This document shows positions 8,868 to 19,724 of a stretch of 64,000 nucleotides of DNA, in pieces. Source of the DNA: Triangularia verruculosa (lineage: Eukaryota > Ascomycota > Sordariomycetes > Sordariales > Podosporaceae); assembly GCA_033296885.1 (NCBI GenBank), contig MU863931.1, forward strand, positions 1 to 64,000, in the 5' to 3' direction. The first letter of the stretch is position 1; each line of letters opens with the position of its first letter. Under the pieces are notes generated by a model. It made no database searches. It saw only the letters and a list, made by a program, of their open reading frames with translations, and was not told where the DNA came from. Made by a program: the position numbers and the translations under genes.

Positions 8868-10691
8868 ATGACATCACAAGCTCCCTTTCTATGTCTTCCC
8901 CGGGAGATGAGAGATGCAATTTATGAGGCTTATCTCCTTCTCGATGACGGCTATGTGTTCGACTTCGAATGCAATAAGCTGCGTACCTCCAGTGGCCAAC
9001 CGATCGATCTCAGCCTGATGTACACATGCCGCCTTGTTGCGGCCGAAATGGCCGGTCTCCCCCTTCGGACAAATACCGTCACCTTTCGCACTGTATATTC
9101 CGACACCATGCGGACCAGTCTCGGTCGCTTCGAGTTTCTCCTCCAGTTTCTTCGCGAGCAAAACCAAGAGTTGATCACTTGCACGGCAGATTACCTGAAC
9201 CCGGAAATGAGAGACAGAATCTGTCAGGACTATCCCGATGTGTATCCTTTCTTCGATGCCAATTGGATGCGCGAAGCAGAAATGGGCGAACATTCCAGAA
9301 AGATTGCTAGCGACGAACGTGAGAATGTTTTGGTCGAGCTGCGTTGCTTCTAATTGGCGAGACTGTTCGTTGCTGATGACTTCCAACGGTAGGCTCCGTC
9401 TGTCTGCCGGGAGACGAGAAAACAAGTGGCACTGCTTGTTGCTACTGATCCCCACCTAAGAGAATGTCTTTTACCTGGCGCGAAGGACCCAGGACGCTTT
9501 GACAATCCAGAGTTTCCCCTGCTCTGGATCTTCGACGCATACTCCCAGCAAGCTTCCTCTGCCCACAGTGATTCTGAAAGCGCTGTACGTTTGGTGGAGC
9601 TCCAGGCCTCGCCTTGGACTATCTGGAGCGAAGATGAGTTGGATAAGCTCATACGCTCCTTCACCATGCCGAAGCCGTACGACCTCTTGAAGATAGAGTT
9701 TGCAACTCATATGGAGGGACAATTCTACAAGGTCTGGTGGGACACATGGGGCGCCCGGGCGAAAGCAAGAGCATCGGCAGCTGCCGTGGCAATCCGCTTT
9801 CTTCAATCCTATCCCAGGGCTAGGAATGACCTCCGTCGAATAGTTGTGGATGAAGACCACGAGGCTTCCGCATTCCCTGAATGTCACGCCAAAGGGTTGA
9901 TTCCATTTTGCCGAGAGAATCAACATCTTCGTGTCGAGCGCCGTGTCAGTCTCTGGAACAGCGCTTTTCACCGACATTACGCCGATGACGGCTGGTCCGC
10001 CGTCCACTGGTTTACTACGACTCCACGCAACACGCTTGGAGACTATCCTGGCCTAGACGCAAATGCTGTGTCTGAAAACATCGCGGTATGGCTGGAAGAG
10101 GCCTCGGTTCTTTGTGAGGCCGGAATGCCTCGAGATGTTTTCACTTTGATTCTAGACGGGCGACCGGCTCCCGCACAAGCTACACGTATATTTCAAGAGG
10201 TCGTCCAGCGTGACGCCGCTTGGCAACTTGCCGCAGAAGCCCGTTTTCTTGGTGAGAACCTGAACACTGGTGACCGCTGTAGGATTTGGCTAGATATCTT
10301 CCGTGCTGATGGCTGGGACCCGACGGAGCATGTCTGGATGAGAAAAGAGTTTCCAAGACTACTAGCAGACTTGGGCAACAATGTGCCTTCGTCGCACGGG
10401 GTTCGTTTTCGAGCCAACTTCGACGTAGGCCAGCCCTGGACAGCCTGGGAGGTGGCACAGATCATTGCTGCCAACGAGGAGCCGGAGTTGACCGTGGAGA
10501 AGTGGGGCATGAAATGGTATGATGGGCGTGTACAGGAAATGTATGAAACAGAGCCTCCGCTGCCACCATTCCCCGAACTGGAGCGCCAACAGCTGCGAGA
10601 AGTTCCTGATGATGTCCGCAAATTATTGGATGAAATGCGGAAAGAGGAAGCGCTACGCTTCTATCTAAGAAGGGATTTGGAGAATGACTAG
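8868..10691 (+). CDS. Fungal protein of unknown function; frame interrupted by two in-frame stops
   Basis: From the ATG at 8868 the frame reads MTSQAPFLCLPREMRDAIYEAY, the F-box/2EXR-like opening (L-P-x-E-x-R-x-x-I) of a large Sordariomycete family with no assigned function. It continues as TCRLVAAEMAGLPL and FRTVYSDTMR. The same frame resumes through about 430 more residues with AAVAIRFLQSYPRARNDLRR and FPECHAKGLIPFCRENQ, blocks I associate with the same family. TAA at 9351 and TAG at 9390 lie between, in the same frame. An intron of 108 bp (GTGAGA donor 9319, AAG acceptor 9426) would remove both stops in frame, but its acceptor is weak. The alternative is a recently broken gene. Without an intron the two parts would make 161- and about 430-residue proteins. 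Confidence 0.6.
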
Positions 10692-11222
10692 TGTTAGAAT
10701 ATCCGCAGAGGGTGCCTGTTTTTTGAATTAAATTCACCTCTTTGTGCAATAACCCACTAAACTGTGCATCGCGATTTTTCCAACAATGCGCCAGCCACTC
10801 CAAAGCTCCGGATGTGGCTGGTGCTGCCCCGGGGATCTCGGCACGGCATTGATTGCGAGGCGGGAGCTCCCGGTTTCGTCATCAAATGCCCCACCTTCGC
10901 GAGCCCCAGTGCCGCATATCTCCCAAGTCTTTCGCGGCGGGCCGGAAGCTGTTCTCGTCTCTCTCTCGATCGACAAGGACGAACTGACCATGGCGCCCTG
11001 AATTATTTCTCTCGAGAGCCCCCGAGAGTCCCCGAGAGTCAACAGCGCAACCATTGACACATCAATTCCTCTCCATCCGAGCACCGCGCGATTTGTGCGT
11101 CGACAAGCCTGCCGACTGGCGCACCCCTCCTCGACGACGCGCGAATTGCGCCAGATTCCAAGTACATATAACTGAGGAATAAGCGTCGAAGGAGGGCGTC
11201 GCGCTCCCTCTCTGGCAACACC
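10692..11222. other. Intergenic region upstream of ATM1
   Basis: 531 bp of normal composition. It contains a short direct repeat of CCCGAGAGT near 11020-11038. A shadow frame on each strand has no recognisable protein content. I see no RNA gene or mobile element. Confidence 0.4.
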
Positions 11223-13364
11223 ATGGCTCCCCAAGCACGAATCATGATGTGCCCTACGGCAACCTTGCACCGGGCCGTTCTCACTCCCCCCTCCCTCCTC
11301 CTTCTCCGCGCCCGAACTCGAACGACCACACCATGGAACAATACACACAGACTATCCGCTCTCTCCCCGTCATCCCCTCTTCGAGCCGTCTTCCACACCA
11401 GTCTTCCCCGATCATGGGGCCCTCGTGGTCCACCAACCCCCGAGCCCACACAGACACAAGTCCCAGCGAAAGGAGCAGCGAAGGGTGTCAAGCCACAGTT
11501 TGATCCGCTAGCGACAATCGACAAGTCCGCTCAAGAACAACGAAAGGCTGATTGGGCCATCATGAAGGAGATGTCGCGGTACATTTGGCCAAAGGACAGC
11601 CTCGGGGACAAGATGAGGGTGTTGCTTGCCGTGGGACTGCTGGTCGGTGCCAAGGTTCTGAACGTCCAAGTGCCCTTCTTCTTCCGCGAGATTGTTGACT
11701 CTCTCAATGTGGATTTCGGCGCGACTGGTGGCACCGTCACGGCTGTTGCTGGCGCTATGATCCTGGCGTATGGCGGCGCAAGGATAGGAGCCGTGGTTTC
11801 CCAGGAACTGCGCAACGCTGTATTCTCTTCGGTGGCGCAAAAGGCGATTAGACGGGTGGCCACCAAGACATTCGGCCATCTTCTCAACCTTGACCTCAGT
11901 TTCCACCTTTCCAAGCAGACTGGCGGTCTGACGAGGGCCATCGACAGAGGTACCAAGGGCATCAGCTTTTTGCTCACCAGCATGGTCTTCCACATTGTGC
12001 CCACCGCGCTTGAGATCACCATGGTTTGCGGTATTCTCACCTACCAATTTGGATGGGAGTTCGCCGCCATCACGGCTAGCACCATGGCCGCCTATACCGC
12101 CTTCACTATCTTGACGACATCATGGAGGACAAAGTTCAGGAGGCAGGCAAACGCGGCCGATAACAAGGCTTCTACGGTAGCGGTGGACAGTCTGATCAAC
12201 TACGAGGCTGTCAAGTACTTCAACAACGAGAAGTACGAGATTGGGAGGTACGACAGGGCACTGCAGCAATACGAGAAAAGCAGCATCAAGGTCGCCACAT
12301 CTCTGGCGTTTTTGAACTCTGGTCAGAACATCATCTTCTCTTCGGCGCTCACCATCATGATGTGGCTGGGTGCCAAGGGCATTGTTGCGGGCACATTGTC
12401 GGTGGGTGATCTGGTCTTGATCAACCAATTGGTATTCCAGCTGTCAGTGCCACTGAACTTCCTGGGGTCCGTCTACCGCGAGCTGAGGCAGTCATTGCTG
12501 GACATGGAGACTCTGTTCAACTTGCAAAAGGTCAACGTGAGTATCAAGGAGAAGGAGGGCGCCAAGGCCCTCGCCCTTCCCAAGGGCGGTGAGATCAAGT
12601 TTGAGAATGTCAACTTTGGGTACTATGAGGACCGCCCCATTCTCCGGAACTTGACCTTGACCATCCCAGCGGGCAAGAAAGTGGCTGTTGTGGGACCATC
12701 CGGCTGTGGCAAGTCCACGCTGCTAAGGCTGCTGTTCAGGAGCTACGACGCCCAGAGCGGCAGGATTCTGATTGACGACCAGGACATCAAGGATGTCACC
12801 CTCGAGTCCCTCAGAACGAGCATCGGCGTCGTGCCACAGGACACTCCCCTGTTCAACGACACGGTTGAGCTCAACATCAGGTACGGCAATATGGATGCGC
12901 CGGCGGAGGACGTCCTTGCCGCGGCGCAGCGGGCGCATATTCACGACAAGATTGAGTCTTGGCCACATGGGTATCAAACCAAGGTCGGCGAAAGAGGCCT
13001 GATGATTTCGGGTGGCGAGAAGCAGCGGCTGGCGGTCTCGAGGTTGATCTTGAAGGACCCGCCTCTTTTGTTTTTCGACGAGGCGACGAGCGCGTTGGAT
13101 ACGCATACTGAGCAGGCGTTGATGAGCAACATTAATGAGATCCTGAGGGGTAAGGAGAGGACCAGTGTTTTTGTTGCTCATCGGTTGAGGACTATTTACG
13201 ATGCCGATCTCATCATTGTGCTGAAGGAGGGAAGCTTGGTGGAGCAGGGCACGCACAGGGAGCTGCTCGAGAAGGGGGGTTTGTACAGTGAGCTCTGGAG
13301 TGCGCAGGAAAGATGGGGGGAGCAGGCCGAGATTACTGGTGAGGGGGGAGCGAAGAAGGAGTAG
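11223..13364 (+). CDS. ATM1: Mitochondrial ABC half-transporter (ABCB7 type)
   Basis: Intron-less protein of 713 residues in the mitochondrial inner membrane. It exports a glutathione-linked sulfur compound from the matrix for cytosolic iron-sulfur protein assembly. Residues 1-65 are Arg/Ser/Leu-rich and lack acids, as in a matrix-targeting presequence. A six-helix ABC membrane domain spans about 125-430 and includes SWRTKFRRQAN (300-310), the glutathione-contact region of this subfamily. The nucleotide-binding domain has Walker A GPSGCGKST (491-499), the signature ISGGEKQRLAVSR (from about 595), Walker B LLFFDEATSALD (615-626) and the H-loop VFVAHRL. Length and order match fungal Atm1. It is expected to be essential for normal growth. 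Neighbours are not functionally linked. Confidence 0.95.
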   Translation: MAPQARIMMCPTATLHRAVLTPPSLLLLRARTRTTTPWNNTHRLSALSPSSPLRAVFHTSLPRSWGPRGPPTPEPTQTQVPAKGAAKGVKPQFDPLATIDKSAQEQRKADWAIMKEMSRYIWPKDSLGDKMRVLLAVGLLVGAKVLNVQVPFFFREIVDSLNVDFGATGGTVTAVAGAMILAYGGARIGAVVSQELRNAVFSSVAQKAIRRVATKTFGHLLNLDLSFHLSKQTGGLTRAIDRGTKGISFLLTSMVFHIVPTALEITMVCGILTYQFGWEFAAITASTMAAYTAFTILTTSWRTKFRRQANAADNKASTVAVDSLINYEAVKYFNNEKYEIGRYDRALQQYEKSSIKVATSLAFLNSGQNIIFSSALTIMMWLGAKGIVAGTLSVGDLVLINQLVFQLSVPLNFLGSVYRELRQSLLDMETLFNLQKVNVSIKEKEGAKALALPKGGEIKFENVNFGYYEDRPILRNLTLTIPAGKKVAVVGPSGCGKSTLLRLLFRSYDAQSGRILIDDQDIKDVTLESLRTSIGVVPQDTPLFNDTVELNIRYGNMDAPAEDVLAAAQRAHIHDKIESWPHGYQTKVGERGLMISGGEKQRLAVSRLILKDPPLLFFDEATSALDTHTEQALMSNINEILRGKERTSVFVAHRLRTIYDADLIIVLKEGSLVEQGTHRELLEKGGLYSELWSAQERWGEQAEITGEGGAKKE

Positions 13365-13653
13365 ATGAAAGAATACATCGAGGTAGGTAGGAATGGAATA
13401 CCCAAAAGTGCAAGCCCGGTTGGAAACGGCATAATCATCACCCAGCTCGGCCGGGAATTACAGCGAACGTGGCATGACGTCTACCATTCGGCCCCGAACA
13501 CCCCGAACCACCACATGGCACCCCGCATTGCGCTACTCCGATGCCGCCGGACAATTGAATGTAGGACCGGCAGCCCAACTTTTATCAGCTACAGATTACC
13601 TCTTGATTTCTCCCTCAATCTGTAAATCCCATCACCAACCTCACCCACCAACA

Positions 13654-14655
13654 ATGCCGCCCCCCATCCCCCCCAAAGGCGTCTTCGTCCCCTCCCCCAC
13701 CTTCTTCCTCCCCCCTTCCTCCGCCAACCCAACCACCCACAACCAACTCCAAGTCGACATCGCCACCCAAACCGCCCACTCTATCTTCCTCGCCAGATCC
13801 GGAATCACCGGTCTGGTCCTCCTCGGCTCAACAGGCGAGGCAATCCACCTCTCCCGCTCCGAGCGCATCGCCCTCGTCTCCGGGGTCAGAAAAGGCCTCG
13901 ATGAAGCCGGCTTCCCAAACTACCCCATCATGGCGGGGGTGCTGACCAACGGCATCCACGACACCCTCGACTGGCTGGACGACTACGCCTCGGCGGGCGC
14001 CGACTGGGGGTTGGTTCTCGCGCCCGGGTACTTTGGTGCCGGCGGAACAACGCAGGAGGGCATAGTAGAGTATTTCAACCAAGTCGAGAAGGGGAGCAGG
14101 ATAGGGGTGCTGGTGTACAACTACCCTGGCGTCACCAATGGGGTGGTGGTGCAGCCGGAGACCTACCGCCAGCTGGCCGCGCTGGAAAACGTGGTCGGCG
14201 TCAAGATGAGCCATGGGAATGTCTCCCATCACGTTCAGGTGTCGCTTGATCCGGGGATTGATCACGAGAAGTTCAGGGTGTACAGCGGGTTTGGGCAGCA
14301 GCTTGGACCGATAGTCTTGTTTGGGGCGGCGGGTGTGATCGATGGGATGGCGGCGTTTTACCCGAGGACGGTGGTGAGGTTGATGGAGCTTGTTGGGAGA
14401 GGGGAGTTGTCGGGCGAGACGAGGGGGGAGATTCAGAGGTTGCAGTATGTGGTCAGCAAGGCGGAGGAGTTTGTGGTGCGGTATGGGATTTTTGGCATCA
14501 AGGAGGCGGTCTTTAGGGTGACGGGGCTGGGAACGCTGGAAAGGGGGAGGCCGCCGTTGCTGGGGGGTCTGCCGGAGGGTGAGTGGGAGAAGGGGAGGAG
14601 GCTGTTTTTGGAGGATATTGAGGAGGTTGAGCGGGGGCTGAGGGAACGGGGGTGA
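13654..14655 (+). CDS. DapA/HOGA-family class I aldolase
   Basis: Protein of 333 residues starting at ATG 13654, where homology begins; upstream in-frame codons from 13474 look non-coding. It is a TIM-barrel of the dihydrodipicolinate synthase/N-acetylneuraminate lyase superfamily. Visible signatures are LGSTGEAIHLS (58-68) with the carboxylate-binding GSTGE, VYNYPG with the general-acid tyrosine (Y155 or Y157), and the Schiff-base lysine K184 in GVKMSHG. Fungi lack the bacterial lysine pathway, so likely reactions are cleavage of 4-hydroxy-2-oxoglutarate, or of 2-keto-3-deoxy sugar acids such as L-threo-3-deoxy-hexulosonate in D-galacturonate catabolism (LGA1 has a similar length). No neighbouring sugar-acid genes decide between them. 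Codon use shifts from C-rich to G-rich along the gene. Confidence 0.88.
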   Translation: MPPPIPPKGVFVPSPTFFLPPSSANPTTHNQLQVDIATQTAHSIFLARSGITGLVLLGSTGEAIHLSRSERIALVSGVRKGLDEAGFPNYPIMAGVLTNGIHDTLDWLDDYASAGADWGLVLAPGYFGAGGTTQEGIVEYFNQVEKGSRIGVLVYNYPGVTNGVVVQPETYRQLAALENVVGVKMSHGNVSHHVQVSLDPGIDHEKFRVYSGFGQQLGPIVLFGAAGVIDGMAAFYPRTVVRLMELVGRGELSGETRGEIQRLQYVVSKAEEFVVRYGIFGIKEAVFRVTGLGTLERGRPPLLGGLPEGEWEKGRRLFLEDIEEVERGLRERG

Positions 14656-15153
14656 GCCGTTCTCTTGGAGGTTAGTTTGACATAATGTCAAGGTCACCTT
14701 GAGCGGAGGATTATGCAATCATGGGTGTCAACGCTTAATACTAAGTCTACTGGCGCTAGCAAGTACCTAGAGTAGCTGATGTCTCGACTACCTATGGATA
14801 CCCAGCCGGAGCCGCCTGCAAGAAGAATATTCACCTCGTAACTAGGTATCCTTGTTTGCATGGAGCCCAATCAAGCAATCTCTGATCGGCAAACACAGTC
14901 GCGTCACCCATCCCGAAATTTGGGCCCCAAAACCCTCCGACTCTAGCATCCAGCATCATTTTAATATTTCTATCGCCATGGTTATGTTGGTCATAGTGAG
15001 GCGGGGCGACAATCTTCCGATCTGGCCAATCTCAAAACAGTCCCGTGCCCTGACTCATAGGTACCTAGCATACCTCTCTCGTTAACACCATCACAGACCT
15101 TCTCACGTCTTCCCGGTGAATAGGAACCTACCTACCTAGACAACAAACCGGTC
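14656..15153. other. Intergenic region
   Basis: 498 bp between the aldolase and the isochorismatase-like gene. It carries several TAGGTA/TACCTA words, including AACCTACCTACCTAGA at about 15125-15140 just before the next ATG, part of the motif family dispersed through this window. I see no gene. Confidence 0.4.
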
Positions 15154-15832
15154 ATGTTGGCCACAAAATCAGCTATCCTGGTTGTTGACATTCAAAACTC
15201 ATTAGCAACCGACCCCCAGACCAAAATACCAAATGCCACTCGAGTGTGTGAAGCGGGAACGAGAATTCTTGAGGTAGCTCGGAGAATCCGGGACATACGA
15301 GTACAAAAACAAGGTCAACCTTCAGAGTCCATCATCATATTCATTCAGCACCACGAATCACCTGATGAAGGACCCCTGGTGTTGGGCACGGAGCCGTGGG
15401 GTCTTGTCTTCACTCCACGAAAAGAACTCGATGGCACAGAAGAGTTTGTGGTGGACAAGTCCGTTCGTAGGTTGATTCCACTCAAAATACCCCCGTCAAA
15501 GTGAAACTGGACTCACTTTCATAGGAAACGCCTTTTCCAACCCGGCGCTTGAAAGGATCCTGAGACAGCATGGGGCTGAAGAGCTCGTTGTCTTCGGTAT
15601 TCAAAGCGAGTGCTGCGTGGAGGCGACCTGCCATGGCGCCATAGACGCTGGCTTCGCCATCACATTGCTCTCGGGGGCACATTCGACATATCCCACCCTC
15701 GATGCTAAACCGGAAGAGATTGAGGCGCAGGTGGAGGCACGGGTGCGTGAGAGGGGGGCGACGGTAATCACGTGGGAAGAGGCAGTCAGGGAGTGGGAGA
15801 AAAGGGGCCAGGTTCTAGGACCATATCAGTAG
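15154..15832 (+). CDS. Isochorismatase-like cysteine hydrolase
   Basis: Two exons, 15154-15466 and 15525-15832, joined across a 58-bp intron (GTAGGT donor, TTTCATAG acceptor), give 206 residues. The family triad is visible: Asp12 in LVVDIQNS, a lysine near 103 in VVDKSV just before the splice site, and the nucleophilic cysteine in FGIQSECCVEATC in exon 2. The family includes isochorismatases, nicotinamidases and ureidoacrylate or N-carbamoylsarcosine amidases. The compact length and ECCVEAT pattern fit the general fungal isochorismatase-like amidohydrolases. The true substrate is unknown. No signal peptide is present, so it is probably cytosolic. The unspliced frame stops at 15504, which supports the intron. 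Confidence 0.85.
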
Positions 15833-16838
15833 AAAGTCGTTCTTGATTCAGCCAGCACCTCACCTATCGATCTCGAGATAGGGCATTGCGCTCCGACTTC
15901 TAGCTACGAGGTAGGCAGGTATGTACTTTCTTAGCTACCTACCCTCTTTGGAGGCCTACTATCGCTATGCAGTGCCACGATCAAATGTAACGTGGGGTCT
16001 TGAGTGTCAGTTCTGTTGAGGGGAAAGCCAAAAGGAAAGATTCTAGAACACCAACTACGGCAATCCACGACACCTATTCGCAACTATGGACAAAATGTAC
16101 GCAATATCCCTGGGACCTTGCAAGAGGATCTATGACAAACAAAAGAGACTATGGAGCGCCAGTTGACCAGGAATAGACAGTGAACATGCTGTTGTAGGCG
16201 ACATGCCCATGTTTACAGCTTGATTTCAGCGCACGCAATGATATCGTCCCGCCGGGAGCACTCTGGATCGGGAAGGTCCTTTGACAGGTAGAGCAACGCC
16301 CAGAACGTTGCCGATGCGCGCGAATGGCCCGGTTCGGCAGTTGGAGAGATGCTTGGCGGCCATCCATGTCACCCTCCTCGAACCCCCCTCACTCCCCCAC
16401 GAGACGGGATGGCAGGCACACGACAGTCACACAGACGCAATGCATGAAGCTCCCCCTCAGCTCACCAACAAACCGATAGCTGGGCCCGAACCCGAGCTTT
16501 GGGGGGAGGGGAGCTCAACGACGTTTCATTCGATCAGCAATGTCGTGATGGACGGTTGGAAACCACCTCCCAGATCTGTACCGTCCCGCCGTGCGCTTAT
16601 TCTTGGGCCTTGGTACAGCAGTGCTTGGGGGGGGCAAAGACAATGTCGTGATAGGTCATGGTGCATGTAAAGACCATCATAGTGGCAGGTACCTTGACCC
16701 TCGCTATCGCATTGAGGGAGGGGGCAGGTACGACGAAAGGACGAAGACGACGGACATAAAAGAGTGTCGATCCTTCCGTCGTTAATCTATTTTGGATCCT
16801 CATCCTCTTCATCGTCCTCCCCCAGACACCAAGCAAGG
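15833..16838. other. Intergenic region upstream of the carboxypeptidase gene
   Basis: About 1 kb of normal composition. The stretch nearest the ATG (16741-16838) is rich in CT and TCATCCTCTTCATC, typical of a fungal 5' leader. No recognisable coding exon, RNA gene or mobile element is seen. Confidence 0.4.
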
Positions 16839-18240
16839 ATGAAGCTGACAACCGCCATCAGCCTTTTGGCTGGTGCCGCCCCTTTGGTCTCGGCCGCCGC
16901 TGCTCCCAAGCTCGAGCGCAAGATGACCTATGACGGGTACAAAGCCTACAGCATTGCCACCCATCATAACCCGGCCGCCATCAAGGCAAAGCTCGCCAAG
17001 TTTGCCGCCATCCCCTTCAACCTCGATAACGATGAGCATCTCGACGTCGCCATCCCCGCCGAGGAGGTCGCTGCTTTCGAGGCTCTCGGCCTCGAGACTC
17101 AGCTCATGCACCAGGATCTCGGCGCTGATATCGCTGAGGAGGGCCAATTTGCCCCGTATGAGAGTATGTATTGTCCTATGGTTAGGTAATCCGTTGGTGA
17201 TTCAGTATTGACATCTTGAACTAGGTGTCGGCGCCCAGGCTGTCCCTAGCTTGACGTGGTTCAACTCATACCACGCCTATGCGGACCACATCACCTTCTT
17301 CAACGACCTGCAGGCGTCGTTCCCCAACGCTTCCGAGATCTTCACCATCGGCAAATCCTTCCAGGGCCGTGATATCTTTGGAATTCACATCTGGGGTTCC
17401 GGTGGCAAGGGCTCCAAGCCCGCCATCTACTTCCACGGCACCGTCCACGCCCGCGAGTGGATCAGCGCCAAGGTTGTCGAGTACCTCACCTACAACCTTC
17501 TCACCCAGTACGCCACCGATGCCGCCATCCGCGCCATCCGTGACAAGTTCGACTTCTACATCCTCCCCGTTGTCAACCCCGATGGTATGCCTCCTCGATA
17601 TCCTCAACTGCTTAGGTAGTGTAAAACTAACAAGAACTTCATAGGATTCGTCTACACCCAGACCAACGACCGCCTCTGGCGCAAGAACCGTCAGACGCGC
17701 TCCGGACAGTCCTGCGTTGGCACCGACCAGAACCGCAACTGGCCCTACAAGTGGGAGCTCACCGGCGGTGCCTCGACCAGCCCCTGCTCCGAGACGTACA
17801 AGGGCCTCGCCGCCGGCGATACCCCCGAGATCACGGCCCTGACTGCTTTCACCACCACCCTCACGAACAACAAGGGCATCCGTCTGTACATCGACTGGCA
17901 CTCCTACGGCCAGTACATCCTCCTGCCCTACGGATACAACTGCGCCGCCAGGGCCTCCAACCACGCCGCCCAGAGCAGCCTCGCTTCCGGCATGGCCACC
18001 AGGATCAGACAGAGCTACGGCACTTCCTTCACCACTGGGCCCAGCTGCTCGACTCTTTACCAGACCACCGGTAGCGCCCCCGATTACTTGACCGATGTTG
18101 GCGGTGCTACTTATGCTTGGACTATCGAGTTGAGGCCCGCCGGCAGCAGCGGCGGCGGTTTCGTTCTGCCTGCTGCCCAGATCCTTCCCAGCAGTATCGA
18201 GCAGTGGGAGGGCATCAAGTATGTCCTTGGCCAGGTTTAA
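16839..18240 (+). CDS. Secreted M14 zinc carboxypeptidase (carboxypeptidase A type)
   Basis: Three exons (16839-17163, 17225-17584, 17645-18240; GTATGT and GTATGC donors, CTAG and CATAG acceptors) encode 426 residues. A signal peptide (MKLTTAISLLAGAAPLVSA) and an M14 propeptide of about 85 residues precede the catalytic domain, which starts near 118 (LTWFNSYHAYADH). Zinc ligands are H183 and E186 in HAREW and a histidine in DWHSYGQ. Substrate-binding residues lie in NPDGFVYT and DQNRNW, and the catalytic glutamate is in TIELRPAG. All elements are intact, so it is an active secreted digestive protease that trims C-terminal residues, activated by propeptide removal. I infer a hydrophobic (A-type) preference but cannot show it. 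Length matches fungal MCPA proteins. Confidence 0.93.
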
Positions 18241-18406
18241 AGGGGTTGGCGAGGAGGACAGATACCTACATTATCTGGACTTTCTGCTTAGTGGTGGTGG
18301 AACCTGTAATGTTAAACATAAGTAGCTACTTACTAGGTAATTGATTATCAAGGTATCGTACCATAGTTTTCATTCTCTGCTCCACTGCAGGGCTGCTGCA
18401 CTGTTG

Positions 18407-18672
18407 CTGTGATTTGAAAGCAACAGTTTCGGTGGCATGTGCTGGCTTTTTTGCTCTGTTCGACTTTCAATACCAGAAAGGCCTGATTTGTGTAGTAGAG
18501 CCCCTAAAGGTCCAAAGTGTGTTGGCTTGGCAAGCCCGGGCAGTAAATACAGCTTCCCTCCATCTCCCACACCTCAAGTTCCTATCATTCACGCCTAGCC
18601 GGTCCGTTTGCCTGCTGGGAGAGATCTTGGGTTAAAAACCCAGCAGAATAAACTGTTGCTTTCAAATCACAG
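18407..18672. repeat. MITE-like inverted repeat element
   Basis: A 23-bp perfect inverted repeat, beginning CTGTGATTTGAAAGCAACAG, bounds 266 bp (18407-18429 and 18650-18672). The interior has no coding frame but contains a small hairpin (CCTGCTGGG...CCCAGCAG, about 18611-18646). No clear target site duplication flanks it, which weakens the call. It occupies the intergenic space after the carboxypeptidase gene. It does not share its termini with the element at 2891, so it would be a different family. Confidence 0.5.
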
Positions 18673-18873
18673 TGGAGCTTGGCTGAACAGCAGTTTTGGC
18701 GGAAGACAGTGGAACATCCCGGAAGTCACGGGTGCTAGTGGGGAAGCCCGAAAACATCCATAACCTACCTTACCTTAGGTACATACATAAACTTTCCTCA
18801 CTCACGCGTTACGGCTCCTCTGTCACTTACTAGCACAAAGGTATCTCGCTGTTTACATTCAAACACCAGCAAA

Positions 18874-19446
18874 ATGGTCACCATCAACATCGCCTACACC
18901 GCGCCGATCAACCGCCCCGGCCAGACCCCGCTCACCACCCCCCAAGTCTGGGCCGGTCTCGTCCGCAAGGTCCGGCACGCCGAGGAGTTTGTTCCTGCGA
19001 TTTCGTCCTGCACCGTTGACTCCGAGTCAAAGAACGCAGATGGCCAAGCCGTCATCACCCGATACGTCAACTTTGGTCAGGCGGCCCCCATGCCCAGCAG
19101 CGGCGGCGAGAGGGGAGAGGTGAGAGAGGTCTGCACGCTGTTTCCGCCGCACAGGGTGGATTTCGTGCAGGATGACGGGACCAAGGTGTGGAACTATGTC
19201 AGTCAAGGGCCCGGGAGGGAAGGGGAGGATTTGTACTTGACGTATGTGTTTGAGGCCAGGGATGCGGGGTTGGTCGAGGGGAGTGAGGGGGCGGTGGATT
19301 TGGAGGGAAGGTTCAAGGCTGTGAGTGATGCTGTTGTTCTATCTTGAAAACAAAAAGGTTTCTGACGCGTTGAAAAGACGGCGAAGAAGGCGGTTGAAAG
19401 TTCGATCGAGACTATCAGACGGTTGGTGGGGGAGGGGAAGCTGTGA
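18874..19446 (+). CDS. DUF1857 (AtaL-like, SRPBCC fold) protein
   Basis: Two exons, 18874-19320 and 19378-19446, separated by a 57-bp intron (GTGAGT donor, AAAAG acceptor), give 171 residues. Without splicing the frame would end eight codons later, so the C-terminal helix (KKAVESSIETIRRL) depends on the intron. The pattern VWAGLVRKVRHAEEFVPAISSCTV, REVCTLFPPHRVDFVQ and DLYLTYVFE matches DUF1857, a small helix-grip (Bet v 1/START-like) family. Such proteins bind hydrophobic ligands; some are aromatase/cyclase relatives, but this subfamily has no settled role. No signal peptide is seen. Neighbours give no functional clue. Confidence 0.8.
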
Positions 19447-19724
19447 TGGATTTTAGCAGAGATGTCCCAAGTCCTCAAGACATTCCCAAAGCCTGGCAGC
19501 CGCCTTCCGAGTATGAGGGGGATCCGTTGACCAGAGCTATCCACATTAACCAACGGAAGCGAGCATTGAACGGCGTTTGAAAAAGTCGAACAATTACAAT
19601 TGGTACCTATCTATCCAAAATTCCGCTCGCTCTGGTTTATGATCCACACGCCTCAGAGTCCCGAGTATCCAACCTGCTAATCCAAAATACAAATATCATC
19701 AATCACCAATCATCACATCTCTCC

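Noticed and set aside
13828..14718. 296-codon minus-strand frame opposite the aldolase
   Set aside because: Shadow frame; the plus strand carries the catalytic motifs.
11223..15832. Biosynthetic gene cluster around the aldolase and isochorismatase-like gene
   Set aside because: No backbone enzyme (PKS, NRPS, terpene synthase), no shared regulator; neighbours are housekeeping genes.
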